Source: Streptomyces cyaneus (GTDB lineage Bacteria; Actinomycetota; Actinomycetes; Streptomycetales; Streptomycetaceae). Taken from it: 64,000 nucleotides of DNA. Location of the stretch: assembly GCF_004028635.1 (NCBI RefSeq), contig NZ_RQJW01000016.1, positions 124,001-188,000 of the forward strand, in the 5' to 3' direction. Shown here piece by piece: positions 30,685-39,577 of this stretch. Both the position numbers and the translations under genes were made by a program. Within the stretch, counting starts at the first letter, position 1. Every line of letters starts with the position of its first letter. A model generated the notes under the pieces. The model had not been told where the DNA came from. It was given only the letters and a program-made list of their open reading frames with translations, and did not search any database.

Positions 30685-33456
30685 GTGATCCGTGCCCGGC
30701 GAATATGGGTCACCGCGGTGGCGTTACTCGCGGTGGTGGGGGCGTCGCCAGGGTGGGCTCAGGCTCAACAGGCGTCCGATGTACGGTCGTTGGGGGACTC
30801 GGTGGACAGCGGCGGCGGTCTGCCGCCGGACTGGAGCATCACCGGTGAGGGTTCCGCACGGAAGCTGATGTGGCGGTCCGACGAACGGGTGCCGATGGGG
30901 GACGCCCGGGTCGAGTTCTACGCCGGTGACCGGCTGCTCGGCCGTCCGGCGCCGGCGAAGGACGGGCGCACGTTCCGCCTCGGCCTCGACGGTGTCCCGC
31001 TGGCCTCCGTCGAGAACCTTCAAGTGCGGGCCGCAGGGCGCCGGTTGGACGCACCCGAGGTCAGCACCGGTCGAGGTGAACGCCAGGCGGTGACCACCCC
31101 GCAGCGACTGCCGGCGAACCCCGTCGACCCAGGCAAGCCGGGCGCGTACCGGACCGTCACCGGCGAGTACGACCTCGCCCCGGTACGGCTGCCCGGTTTC
31201 GCCCAGCCGGTCGAGATGCGTGCCGTGGTCGTGGCGCCCAAGGGTGCCGACGGCCGCCGGCCGCTCGCCCTGTTCCTGCACGGACGCCACTTCACCTGCT
31301 ACACACCGCAGGGCGAGATCACCGGCGACTGGCCCTGCGCGGCCGGCTCCAAGCCGGTGCCGAGCCACCGCGGCTACCTGCGCGACCAGCGACTGCTGGC
31401 CTCCCAGGGCTATGTGACGGTGTCGATCTCCGCCAACGGCATCAACGGCCAGGACTGGCGCGCCGAGGACGGCGGCGCACAGGCCCGTTCGTCGCTCGTA
31501 CGGCAGCATCTCGCCCGCTGGGCCGGCTGGTCCGCGCACCCGAGCACGGCACCGGCGGCCGTACGGCAGGCACCCAGGGCCGACCTGTCGCGTGTGCTGC
31601 TGGTGGGACACTCGCGGGGCGGCGAGGGCGTCAACCGGGCCGCGATGGACAGCCTTTACCCGCCGCCCGCGGACCAGGACGGTTATCACGGCCCGGTGTC
31701 CTGGCGGATCCGCGGCACCGTACTCATCGGCCCGACGATCTTCGGCCAGAACCCGGTCGCGGACGTGCCGTCGATGACGATCCTGCCGGGCTGTGACGGC
31801 GATGTCTCCGACCTGCAGGGTGAGGTGTACATCGACGGCACCCGCCAGGTCAGCCGCGGTGCCGCGCTGCACAGTGCCGTGTACATGGTGGGCGCCAACC
31901 ACAACTACTTCAACAGCGAGTGGACGCCGGGGCAGGCCGAGGCGCCCGCCGACGACGACTTCTGGAGCGACGAGGAGGAGCGCGACCCGGTCTGCTCCCC
32001 CGGCACCAGGACCCGGCTGACCGCCGACCAGCAGCACAAGGCCGGCGCCACCTACATCGCGGCGGCGGCACGGCTGTTCGTCGCCCGGGACGACCGGGTT
32101 CGTCCGCTGCTCGACGGCTCCGGCCGCCGCGCGCCCTCGGCCGATCCCGCGCACGTCCTCACCCATGCCGTGGGCGCACGCCGCGGCGGCGGGTTCCTGC
32201 CGGACGGCAAGGTCACCGTGAGCGGAGGCCGGCTGTGCTCGGCGGTGGACCCGTCCGCGGCCAAGGCCTGTCTGTCGTCGGAGACGGCCGGTACCTCACC
32301 GCACTTCGCGCAGTGGGAGACCGACCGCGAGCCCGGCCGCCGCGCGGTCGCGCTGCGCTGGTCCGCGGCGGGCTCCGCCGCACGCATCCGACCCGACCGG
32401 CCGCTGTCCCTGGCGGGCGACAAGGCGCTGGCGCTGCGCGTCATCGTGCCGCCGAACAGCACCGGCACGCAGCTGGACGTCTCCGTCACCGACACCACCG
32501 GACGGCACCGGACCCTCGGCCGCGTGAAGGTCGACGGCCTGCCGGGGACGGACCGGACCGCCTCCTACTGGGCGCGCGAAGTACGCGTGCCGATCGGGGC
32601 CGACGACGCGGCCGCACTCGACCTGAAGCACGTCAAGTCCCTTGAGCTGACGCCGCGCACGCGGTCCGGGCGGGCCTGGCTGATGGACGCCTGGGGCTGG
32701 CGTCCGGGCACGCCCGAGGTGCGCGAGGCTCGGCTCCCCCGGGTCGACCTCGGCCGGCTGACCGTCAAGGAAGGGGACTCGGGCGTACGCACGTACCGGG
32801 TGCCGGCCCGGGTCTCGGGACAGGGCAGTGGGCAGGTCCGGCTGTTCGTCACCGACCCGGCCACGGGCGGTGTCAAGGACCGGCTGGTGACGGTCCGGCC
32901 GGGCACGCAGTCCATCGACGTACCGGTCAAGGTGGAGGGCAACACCCGCTACGGCTACGACACGGGCCAGGAAGTGTTCGTGAAGGCGGTCCGTACCGCC
33001 GTGGTCGGCGCCCATCTGGGCGGGGTGACCGTCGAGAACGACGACCCGATACCGACGATGTCCGTGACGCCGGTCGCCGACCGGGTGACCGAGGGTCAGC
33101 CGCTGAAGTGGCGGGTGACCTTGTCGGCGGTGGCCGACGCGGAGGTGGGCGGAGCATACGCCGTGGTGCCGGTCACCGACGGGCGGGAACTGTCGACGAA
33201 GGACGTCGACCCCCGCTGGCTCGAGGAGAACACCGGCGCGTCCCCGGATCCGGAACGGCCGTTGTCCAAGGTGGACGGCTTCTATGTCTGGGTGAGCGTC
33301 CCGGCGGGCCGGACGTCCGCGGAGCTGAGGATACCGACGGTCAAGGACCAGGTGGCCGAGCAGGCCGAGTCGCTGCGTCTGCAGGCGGCCGACGACTCCG
33401 GTGAGCCGCAGCCCGGCGCCCCGGTGATCACGGGCACGGTGCTGGACGGCTCGTGA
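30685..33456 (+). CDS. Large exported alpha/beta-hydrolase with C-terminal beta modules
   Basis: 923 residues from a GTG that follows GGAAGGAGGGG. Signal peptide IRARRIWVTAVALLAVVGA with cleavage near AQAQQ. A beta-rich region precedes the hydrolase domain, which has the oxyanion part LALFLHGRHFTCYTPQG and the nucleophile elbow LLVGHSRGGEGVNRA (Ser near residue 310); an Asp (LPGCDGDVSDL) and a His (GANHNYFNSEW) in the right order complete a triad. After about residue 480 come lectin-like beta segments and a Calx-beta-type module (MSVTPVADRVTEGQPLKWRV). Close relatives are annotated as secreted hydrolases or chlorophyllase-like enzymes; the substrate, probably an ester or polymer, is unknown. 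Confidence 0.8.
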   Translation: MIRARRIWVTAVALLAVVGASPGWAQAQQASDVRSLGDSVDSGGGLPPDWSITGEGSARKLMWRSDERVPMGDARVEFYAGDRLLGRPAPAKDGRTFRLGLDGVPLASVENLQVRAAGRRLDAPEVSTGRGERQAVTTPQRLPANPVDPGKPGAYRTVTGEYDLAPVRLPGFAQPVEMRAVVVAPKGADGRRPLALFLHGRHFTCYTPQGEITGDWPCAAGSKPVPSHRGYLRDQRLLASQGYVTVSISANGINGQDWRAEDGGAQARSSLVRQHLARWAGWSAHPSTAPAAVRQAPRADLSRVLLVGHSRGGEGVNRAAMDSLYPPPADQDGYHGPVSWRIRGTVLIGPTIFGQNPVADVPSMTILPGCDGDVSDLQGEVYIDGTRQVSRGAALHSAVYMVGANHNYFNSEWTPGQAEAPADDDFWSDEEERDPVCSPGTRTRLTADQQHKAGATYIAAAARLFVARDDRVRPLLDGSGRRAPSADPAHVLTHAVGARRGGGFLPDGKVTVSGGRLCSAVDPSAAKACLSSETAGTSPHFAQWETDREPGRRAVALRWSAAGSAARIRPDRPLSLAGDKALALRVIVPPNSTGTQLDVSVTDTTGRHRTLGRVKVDGLPGTDRTASYWAREVRVPIGADDAAALDLKHVKSLELTPRTRSGRAWLMDAWGWRPGTPEVREARLPRVDLGRLTVKEGDSGVRTYRVPARVSGQGSGQVRLFVTDPATGGVKDRLVTVRPGTQSIDVPVKVEGNTRYGYDTGQEVFVKAVRTAVVGAHLGGVTVENDDPIPTMSVTPVADRVTEGQPLKWRVTLSAVADAEVGGAYAVVPVTDGRELSTKDVDPRWLEENTGASPDPERPLSKVDGFYVWVSVPAGRTSAELRIPTVKDQVAEQAESLRLQAADDSGEPQPGAPVITGTVLDGS

Positions 33457-33462
33457 CACGGC

Positions 33463-33499
33463 ACGCTGACGTCCGTGACCTCGGTCAGGGCGTCAGCGT
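33463..33499. terminator. Bidirectional hairpin between convergent genes
   Basis: ACGCTGACG (33463-33471) pairs with CGTCAGCGT (33491-33499), and the loop contains a nested TGACC-TC-GGTCA. It overlaps the last codons of the F420/PPOX-type gene. Confidence 0.6.
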
Positions 33500-33871
33500 G
33501 ATCCGTATGCCGACTGTGCCGTTCACACCGCGGCGCAGTCGGCTGCCGAGCAGTGTGAGGCGGCCGGTGATCCCGTACTTGCGGGCGATGAGCCGGCGGT
33601 AGCGGGCGCTGGTCGCCTCGTCGCAGATCTCGGCGGTGGCGGGGACCTGGTCGCCGGTGGGCTTGCCGCGCAGGTCGCAGGGGCCGACGAGGACGTCGCC
33701 GCGGGCGCGGATCCGCTTGACCTTCCAGGAGTCGGCGACCGTCCAGACGCCGAGTGCGTCCGAGTCGCGGACCACCCAGACCGGTGTGGCGACACCGGTG
33801 CCGTTCTTGCGGTAGCTGGTGATGAGCAGGTACTTGCCCGCGCCGAGCTGCTCCAGCGACGTGTCGTCCAT
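33485..33871 (-). CDS. PPOX-class F420-dependent oxidoreductase-like protein
   Basis: 128 residues, split-barrel flavin/F420-binding fold. Pattern: LGAGKYLLITSYRKNGTGVATPVWVV, LGVWTVADSWKVKRIRARGDVLVGPCDLRGKP, then ARKYGITGRLTLLG. This is the common actinobacterial PPOX/F420 family of about 130 residues, usually F420H2-dependent reductases or biliverdin-reductase-like enzymes. Monocistronic and convergent with the exported hydrolase. The start has a normal length fit and no competing ATG. Confidence 0.87.
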   Translation of the reverse strand: MDDTSLEQLGAGKYLLITSYRKNGTGVATPVWVVRDSDALGVWTVADSWKVKRIRARGDVLVGPCDLRGKPTGDQVPATAEICDEATSARYRRLIARKYGITGRLTLLGSRLRRGVNGTVGIRITLTP

Positions 33872-33926
33872 GGCGGGAAGTGTAGGCAGGGTGGGGCGCC
33901 GGACGTCGCCCCACCCCCGGCCCGGC

Positions 33927-35108
33927 TCAGTCGAGCGCCGCCACCATCCGCCGTACCCCCTCCGCGAGCAGCTCGGGTGACGTCGCCAGGTTCAGCCGTA
34001 CGTGCCCCGCGCCGCCGGTCCCGAAGGGGATCCCGGAGTTGAGCGCGACCCGGCCGCGCTGGAGGAAGACCTCCGCCGGGTCGTCGCCGAGGCCGAGGGC
34101 GCGGCAGTCGAGCCAGGCGAGGTAGGTGGCCTCAGCGGGACGGTAGGTGATCGCCGGGAGGTGCTCGGCGAGGAGGTCCGCGAGCAGGCGACGGTTGTCG
34201 TCCAGGCCTGCCAGCAGGTGGTCGAGCCAGTCGGCGCCGTCGCGCAGGGCGGCGCTGTGGGCTATGACGCCGAGGTGGCTGGGTCCGTGGCTCACCTCTT
34301 CGGGCAGCCGGGCCAGGTCGGCTGCGGCCTCGGGGCCCGCGATGGCCAGGGCCGCCTTGAGGCCGGCCAGGTTCCATGCCTTGGACGCCGACATCAGCGA
34401 CAGCCCGTTCTCGCCGCCGGGGACACTCAGGTACGGCACGAACTCGACTCCGCCGGCGGTGATCGGTGCGTGGATCTCGTCGGTGACGACGCGTACGCCG
34501 TGGCGGTCGGCGAGGGCGGCTACGGCGGCCAGTTCGCCGGCGGTGTGCACGGTACCGGTCGGGTTGTGGGGGCTGCACAGCAGGAAGGCGGCGCGTCGGC
34601 CGCCGCCCTCCGTCGCCCGGCGAAAGGTCTGTTGCAAGGTGTCGAGGTCGATGCGCAGGTCCGCGCCCAGCGGCGCCTCGATCACCCGCCGGTCCATGTG
34701 CTCGACGAACTGGTAGAACGGCGGATACACGGGCGAGTTCACCACGACCGGATCGCCCGGTCCGGTGACCAGTTTGAGCATCTCGACCACACCCAGCATC
34801 ACGTCGGGCACGATCGCCGTCCGCTCCACGGCCGGCCCGTCCCAGCCCCAGCGCTTCTCCGCGAAACCGGCGAGCGCCTCGGCGTAGCCGGTGCCCGCCG
34901 GGTAGCCGGTGTCGCCGAGCGCGAGGGCGTCGGTGAGCGCGCGGACGACGGGTTCGGCGAGAGGTACGTCCATCTCCGCCACCCACAGCGGCAGGACGTC
35001 TTCGGGGTAGGCGCGCCACTTCATGCTCGTACGTCGTCGCAGCCGGTCGAGGGTGAGGGTGCGCAGGGGATTCGGTTCACCGGACGTTGCGTGCGGGATC
35101 CTGGTCAT
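33927..35108 (-). CDS. MalY/PatB-type PLP aminotransferase (C-S lyase)
   Basis: 393-residue fold-type I PLP enzyme. The N-terminal MKWRAYPEDVLPLWVAEMD segment is diagnostic of MalY/PatB cystathionine beta-lyases; other features are YPAGTGYAEALAGFAEKRWGW, LLCSPHNPTGTVHT, VVTDEIHAPIT and the PLP-lysine site SLMSASKAWNLAGLKAA (K near residue 240). It should cleave C-S bonds of cystathionine or cysteine conjugates, or act as an aminotransferase. Start chosen at MTRIPHATSG, which matches the usual length. Monocistronic; a 55-base gap separates it from the PPOX gene downstream. Confidence 0.9.
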   Translation of the reverse strand: MTRIPHATSGEPNPLRTLTLDRLRRRTSMKWRAYPEDVLPLWVAEMDVPLAEPVVRALTDALALGDTGYPAGTGYAEALAGFAEKRWGWDGPAVERTAIVPDVMLGVVEMLKLVTGPGDPVVVNSPVYPPFYQFVEHMDRRVIEAPLGADLRIDLDTLQQTFRRATEGGGRRAAFLLCSPHNPTGTVHTAGELAAVAALADRHGVRVVTDEIHAPITAGGVEFVPYLSVPGGENGLSLMSASKAWNLAGLKAALAIAGPEAAADLARLPEEVSHGPSHLGVIAHSAALRDGADWLDHLLAGLDDNRRLLADLLAEHLPAITYRPAEATYLAWLDCRALGLGDDPAEVFLQRGRVALNSGIPFGTGGAGHVRLNLATSPELLAEGVRRMVAALD

Positions 35109-35275
35109 GGGGCACAAGATAGGTGGCCGTGCGGTGACCGGGAACGGCGCCGACGCGAGAAGGATCATCTGTGCGGTGAACACGGGCGTGCCGAGCTCCG
35201 TATGGAGAGAGGGTGCTCAACTCCGGGAGGGCCCCGCGGCGTTCACGCCGCGCTGTACTGGTTCGGGAGCCCTGC

Positions 35276-36655
35276 ATGAGGCACGCACGACGACGTCTCG
35301 TCCGGCGAGTGACACGGCTGGCGGCCGTCGGCGGACTCCTCCTCGGAGGAACGATGGTCACACGCGCTGTGGCGAGCGAACCCCCCGACGGCTCCACCGG
35401 CCCACGCACCTACGCCGCTCCGGCCACCGACACCGGCAGCGACCTGGTCTCACGCCTGGGCTCTTCCCGTACGGCGGGCAGTTGGATCGGCTCCGACGGG
35501 AAGCCGGTCGTCGCGGTCACCGACGAGGCGGCGGCCGCCGAGGTGCGGCAGGCGGGCGCCGAGGCGAAGATGGTCGACCACAGCATGGACGAGCTGAATT
35601 CGGCGACGTCGACGCTGCGTTCGGCGCCCAGGGTGGCCGGCACGGCATGGGTCATGGACTACCGGTCCAACGAGGTGGTCGTACGGGGCGACAGCACCGT
35701 CTCGGCCACCGACTGGTCCCGGATGACGAAGCTCGCCGACGGCATGGGCGGCTTCGTCCGCATGGAGCGCACCGAGGGCACGTTCACGACACGGCTCAAC
35801 GGCGCACTGCCGCTGCTGTCGACCGCCGGGCGCTGTTCGGCCGGTTTCAACGTCACCGACGGACAGCGCGACTTCATCCTCACGGCCGGGCACTGCGGGC
35901 CGGACGGTTCCGTGTGGTTCGCCGACAACCGGGGCACCCAGCAGATCGGCCGGACCGTCAAGCAGAACTTCCCCGGCGCGGACTTCTCCCTGGTGGAGTA
36001 TGCGAGCGGGGACGCCGGCGCCGGCGCCGAGGTGGTGTCCATCGGGGACGGCAAGGGTGTGCGGATCACGGGTCTGGCCGACCCGGCGGTGGGGCAGCGG
36101 GTGTTCCGCAGCGGCAGCACGAGCGGGCTGCGCGACGGTGAGGTGACCGCGGTCAACGCGACGGTCAACTACCCGGAGGGCACGGTCACGGGGCTCATCG
36201 AGACGAACGTGTGCGCCGAACCCGGGGACAGCGGTGGCCCGATGTTCTCCGAGGGGATCGCGCTGGGTGTGACGTCGGGCGGCAGCGGCGACTGCAACGC
36301 GGGCGGCACGACCTTCTTCCAGCCGGTGACCAAGGCGCTGGACTCGCTCGGCATGAAGCTGATCGTCGCGGCACCGAACGGCTCCGGGCAGCAGAACGGC
36401 TCGCCCGCTCCGACACCCTCGGCGTCGGCCACACAGAGCGCGATCGCGCCCGGTGCGGCGTCGCCCGGCTCGTCGACCCCGATCATCGATGCGGATGCGT
36501 CGACCCTGTTGTCCAGGCTCACCGACCCGAAGAACGTCGGACCGGGGCTGCTGGTCATCGCGGGGAGCATGGTCGCGCTGGTGGCGGCCCGCTTCATCCG
36601 CGCGGAACAGGACCGCAAGGCGTACCGGCGCTACTACTCGGCGACCTGGGGCTGA
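35276..36655 (+). CDS. Trypsin-like serine protease with C-terminal membrane anchor
   Basis: 459 residues. Signal peptide RRLVRRVTRLAAVGGLLLGG, a propeptide-like region, then an S1 chymotrypsin/streptogrisin-like domain: LTAGHCGPDG (His near 205), GADFSLVEY (Asp near 236) and VCAEPGDSGGPMF (Ser near 318), with cysteines placed as in alpha-lytic-type proteases (GRCSAGF, GHC, VCAEPG, GDCNAGG). A Ser/Pro/Ala linker of about 60 residues leads to one membrane helix (VGPGLLVIAGSMVALVAARFI) and a short basic cytosolic tail. Streptogrisins are normally free enzymes; this one is tethered to the outer membrane face, so a regulatory or surface-processing role is plausible. ATG chosen for GGGAG upstream. 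Confidence 0.9.
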   Translation: MRHARRRLVRRVTRLAAVGGLLLGGTMVTRAVASEPPDGSTGPRTYAAPATDTGSDLVSRLGSSRTAGSWIGSDGKPVVAVTDEAAAAEVRQAGAEAKMVDHSMDELNSATSTLRSAPRVAGTAWVMDYRSNEVVVRGDSTVSATDWSRMTKLADGMGGFVRMERTEGTFTTRLNGALPLLSTAGRCSAGFNVTDGQRDFILTAGHCGPDGSVWFADNRGTQQIGRTVKQNFPGADFSLVEYASGDAGAGAEVVSIGDGKGVRITGLADPAVGQRVFRSGSTSGLRDGEVTAVNATVNYPEGTVTGLIETNVCAEPGDSGGPMFSEGIALGVTSGGSGDCNAGGTTFFQPVTKALDSLGMKLIVAAPNGSGQQNGSPAPTPSASATQSAIAPGAASPGSSTPIIDADASTLLSRLTDPKNVGPGLLVIAGSMVALVAARFIRAEQDRKAYRRYYSATWG

Positions 36656-36668
36656 CGGGGCCGAGCTG

Positions 36669-36898
36669 TCACCCCAGGGTCAGGGTCAGCAGTGCGGTCG
36701 CCGCTGCCGCGCCGGAAGCCACAACTCCCGTCCATGCCACCGGGGCGACGAGGAGTGCGGCGGCGGTGGCGAGGACCAGCCCGCCGAGTTGGCCGATGAA
36801 GGTGACGGCGGCGAAGTGTGCGCGCCTGGAGAGCATGCCGCCGGCGAAGTCGATATGCCGTAGCAGACGGCCGAGGTCAGTGCGAGAAGGGCACCCAT
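36669..36898 (-). pseudogene. Broken, truncated EamA/DMT transporter gene
   Basis: Reading starts MGALLALTSAVCYGI and then shifts by one base; in the other frame it continues DFAGGMLSRRAHFAAVTFIG and QLGGLVLATAAALLVAPVAW to a stop at 36669. Loss of one base after the ATA codon around 36852 explains the shift exactly (expected YGISDFAGG). Only the first two or three helices remain of a protein that normally has ten and about 290 residues, so the gene is both frameshifted and cut short. Confidence 0.75.
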
Positions 36899-36983
36899 TG
36901 GATCAGGGGTGCCCTCGGAGGGTGTTCCGATGCGTGGCGAGGCGCTTCGAGGAAGATGCTCGGGCCTGTGCCCGGGAGGGTGC

Positions 36984-37169
36984 TCAGGCCGCCTTCGCCG
37001 GCTGTGGGACCGCGGCGGCCCACTCCAGGACGAGGCGCTGGTACTCCTCGCGCTCCTCGACGCTCAGTGTCCCGCCCGCCCGGCGCCACAGCGCCCGGAT
37101 CTCCTCGTTGACCTCGTCAGCCGAGCGATCGGAGGCGAATTCAACAGTGGTGGACATGCTGTGAAGCAT
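36984..37169 (-). CDS. Small hydrophilic protein
   Basis: 61 residues if started at MLHSMSTTVEF (GGGAG four bases upstream), 57 from the second Met. Sequence FASDRSADEVNEEIRALWRRAGGTL then EEREEYQRLVLEWAAAV predicts two helices, typical of small Streptomyces proteins of unknown function. No catalytic motif, no signal. A weak CGGGC/GCCCG hairpin follows the stop at 36961-36974. Confidence 0.6.
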   Translation of the reverse strand: MLHSMSTTVEFASDRSADEVNEEIRALWRRAGGTLSVEEREEYQRLVLEWAAAVPQPAKAA

Positions 37170-37269
37170 ACGGCTCCCGGCGTGAAGGCACTGTGAGTAA
37201 GCTCGCACAATACGGACATTTTGGACCGTGTTGCTGATCACGTCCATCTGTCAACGCAGGGCGAGGAGT

Positions 37270-38430
37270 TCAGGCGTCCGCCGCCCCGAGCACCAGCACC
37301 TGGATCGCGAGAACGGCGGCACCACGCGCCCAGTCGTGGAAGTCGGACACCTTGGTCTCGAGGTCGATCGGCGCGGCCAGCGGGTGCCGGTGGGCGCGGA
37401 TGGTCTCCGTCACAGTCCGGCCGGCGACGTCCATGAGGCCCACCCCCTCTCCGGCGAGCAGGATCTTCTGCGGCAGCACGAAGTTGCCGATCTGGGCGAC
37501 CAGGGTGCCCAGCGCGCGGGCCGCCTCCTCGATGACACGGGAGGACATCGGCTCGCCCGCCGCGGCGAGCTCGAGGATCTCCTCGTATGTGCGGTCACGG
37601 CCGGTGGCGGCCTGCACCTGGTAGCGGATGTTGGGGATGGTCAGCAGGGAGACGGCGCTGCCGCGTGCCCCGTCGGGGGTGAGCGGACCGTTGGGGTTCA
37701 CGATCCAGTGCCGCCCGAAACCCCGGTCCTCCTCGGCGTACGGCACCCGCTTGCCGCCCAGGACCAGCCCGTAGCCGATGCCGGCTCCGATGGTGAGGAC
37801 GACGAAGCGGTCGAGGCCGCGGCCGGCGCCGAACCAGGTCTCGGCCTCGACGAGGGCGGCCACGTCGTTCTCCACGACGACCGGCAGTCCCGTGCGCTCC
37901 TCGACCAGTTCGGCGAGCGGGACGTCGCGCCAGTGCAGGAACGGTGACTCCCCGACCACGGCCCGGTCCTCGACGAGCCCGCCCACACCGATGCCGATGC
38001 CGGCGAGCCGGGGGTGACTGCCGGCGAGCTCGTCGGTCATCTCCCCCAGCACGTCCACGACCTCGGCGGGGTCCGGGGTGCCGAGAGGGCGGTCGTAGCG
38101 GGCGACGATCTCGCTCCTGAGGGTCGTGACGACGCCGTAGACCATGTCCTCGGTGATCTTGAAGCCGATGAAGGAGCGGGATTCGGCGACGACGTCCAGC
38201 GGCTGGGACGGGCGGCCCTGGCGCACCTCCGCCGGAGCGCCCGCCTCGGGGACCTCGACGAGGAGTCCCGACTCGATCAGCGGTTTGGTCAGCCGGGTGA
38301 GGCTGCCCGCGGACAGATCGAGCCGCCGGGCGAGTTCGGTGCGCGACACCGGGCCACCGAGGAGCACCTCGATCGCCACCGAGCGCTCACCGGGGCTGAG
38401 GGGAAGCCAGCTGGCGGCTACTGCGGTCAT
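37270..38430 (-). CDS. ROK-family transcriptional regulator of the second sugar operon
   Basis: 386 residues: winged helix (LSPGERSVAIEVLLGGPVSR, LARRLDLSAGSLTRLTKPLI) then a ROK domain (FIGFKITEDMVYGVVTT; GIGIGVGGLVED; VVVENDVAALVEAETWFGAG). At the zinc site, where kinases have CxCGxxGCLE after GHxxVDPxGP, the sequence is HWIVNPNGPLTPDGARGSAVS: the frame is kept but all cysteines are gone, so this is a pure regulator with no kinase activity. It is divergent from the permease/lipoprotein/dehydrogenase operon, which it most likely represses in the absence of the sugar. Confidence 0.9.
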   Translation of the reverse strand: MTAVAASWLPLSPGERSVAIEVLLGGPVSRTELARRLDLSAGSLTRLTKPLIESGLLVEVPEAGAPAEVRQGRPSQPLDVVAESRSFIGFKITEDMVYGVVTTLRSEIVARYDRPLGTPDPAEVVDVLGEMTDELAGSHPRLAGIGIGVGGLVEDRAVVGESPFLHWRDVPLAELVEERTGLPVVVENDVAALVEAETWFGAGRGLDRFVVLTIGAGIGYGLVLGGKRVPYAEEDRGFGRHWIVNPNGPLTPDGARGSAVSLLTIPNIRYQVQAATGRDRTYEEILELAAAGEPMSSRVIEEAARALGTLVAQIGNFVLPQKILLAGEGVGLMDVAGRTVTETIRAHRHPLAAPIDLETKVSDFHDWARGAAVLAIQVLVLGAADA

Positions 38431-38462
38431 GGTCGTCAGGCTCCCACATGATTTTTTTCTCT

Positions 38463-38557
38463 ACAAAAGCAACCAGGCCAGTCTATGGCGATCAGCATGG
38501 CTCGGAGAAGATGTTCGCACCCCTCTTGACGGCTGGATTCTTCCGCCACAAAAGTAA
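38463..38557. promoter_or_regulatory. Repeated ACAAAAGyAA boxes in the divergent promoter region
   Basis: ACAAAAGCAA (38463-38472) and ACAAAAGTAA (38548-38557), same orientation, 85 bases apart, in the 164-base gap between the ROK gene and the permease gene. The second sits 17 bases after a TTGACG (38526-38531), where a -10 box would be. They are candidates for the ROK operator. Confidence 0.4.
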
Positions 38558-38594
38558 GTGGCCGAGGACGAGCCGCAGACGAGGGAGTCTCCCG

Positions 38595-39560
38595 ATGACC
38601 ATCGCCTCCAGCAGCCCTCCGTCACGTCTGCCCTTGGGCGGCGCGACGGGGGCAGGGACCAAGTCGAGGACGCGGCGGGCACGCTCCCGCGAGAACCAGG
38701 GGGACGGGCGGCTCGCCGCGGTGTTCATCGCTCCGGCGATGTTGGGCTTCCTGGTCTTCCTGCTCTGGCCGACGCTGCGGGGCGTCTATCTGAGCTTCAC
38801 CCGCTTCAACCTGCTCACGCCGCCGGAGTGGGTGGGCCTGGACAACTACGTGCGGATGGTCAACGACCCGATCTTCTGGGACTCACTCACCGTCACCGTC
38901 GAGTACGTGGCCATCAACATCGGTGTGCAGACGGTCTCGGCGCTCGCCATCGCCGTGCTGCTGCAGCGGCTGACCCAGTCGGCGGTGCTGCGCGGGGTCG
39001 TACTCACGCCGTATCTGATGTCGAACGTCGTCGCCGGCATCGTCTGGCTCTGGATCCTGGACACCCAGCTCGGCATCGGCAACGAGATCATCGCCGGGCT
39101 CGGCTTCGACCGGATCCCGTTCCTGGCGGACGAGACCTGGGCGGTCCCGACGATCGCTCTGATCAATGTGTGGCGGCACGTCGGCTACACCGCGCTGCTG
39201 CTGTTCGCCGGTCTGATGGCGATACCGAACGACGTGTACGAGGCCGCGAAGGTGGACGGCGCGCGCGAGTGGCGGATGTTCTGGCGGATCACGATGCCCT
39301 TGCTGCGGCCGGTCCTGGCGGTCGTTCTGATCATGACGGTGATCGGTTCGTTCCAGGTGTTCGACACGGTCGCCGTGACGACCGCGGGCGGTCCCGCGAA
39401 CGCCACGAACGTCCTGCAGTACTACATCTACGGCGCCGCCTTCGGCCGCTTCCAGTTCGGGTACGCCTCGGCGATGTCGGTGGCCCTGCTGGTCGTGCTG
39501 AGCGCGATCACCGTCCTGCAGTACCGGCTCACCCGGGCCGGCCAGAGCGACCTCGGCTGA
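38595..39560 (+). CDS. Carbohydrate ABC permease, MalF type (second operon)
   Basis: 321 residues. A long basic cytosolic N-terminus (KSRTRRARSRENQGDGR) precedes six helices beginning AAVFIAPAMLGFLVFLLWP. The EAA loop is EAAKVDGAREWRMFWRITMP and the C-terminal part has TTAGGPANATNVLQYYIY, typical of MalF-like sugar permeases. ATG follows GAGGGAG by eight bases. First gene of the operon with a MalG-type permease, lipoprotein and dehydrogenase; the ATPase must be supplied from elsewhere. Confidence 0.93.
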   Translation: MTIASSSPPSRLPLGGATGAGTKSRTRRARSRENQGDGRLAAVFIAPAMLGFLVFLLWPTLRGVYLSFTRFNLLTPPEWVGLDNYVRMVNDPIFWDSLTVTVEYVAINIGVQTVSALAIAVLLQRLTQSAVLRGVVLTPYLMSNVVAGIVWLWILDTQLGIGNEIIAGLGFDRIPFLADETWAVPTIALINVWRHVGYTALLLFAGLMAIPNDVYEAAKVDGAREWRMFWRITMPLLRPVLAVVLIMTVIGSFQVFDTVAVTTAGGPANATNVLQYYIYGAAFGRFQFGYASAMSVALLVVLSAITVLQYRLTRAGQSDLG

Positions 39561-39577
39561 GGGAAGGGAGACGCGAC

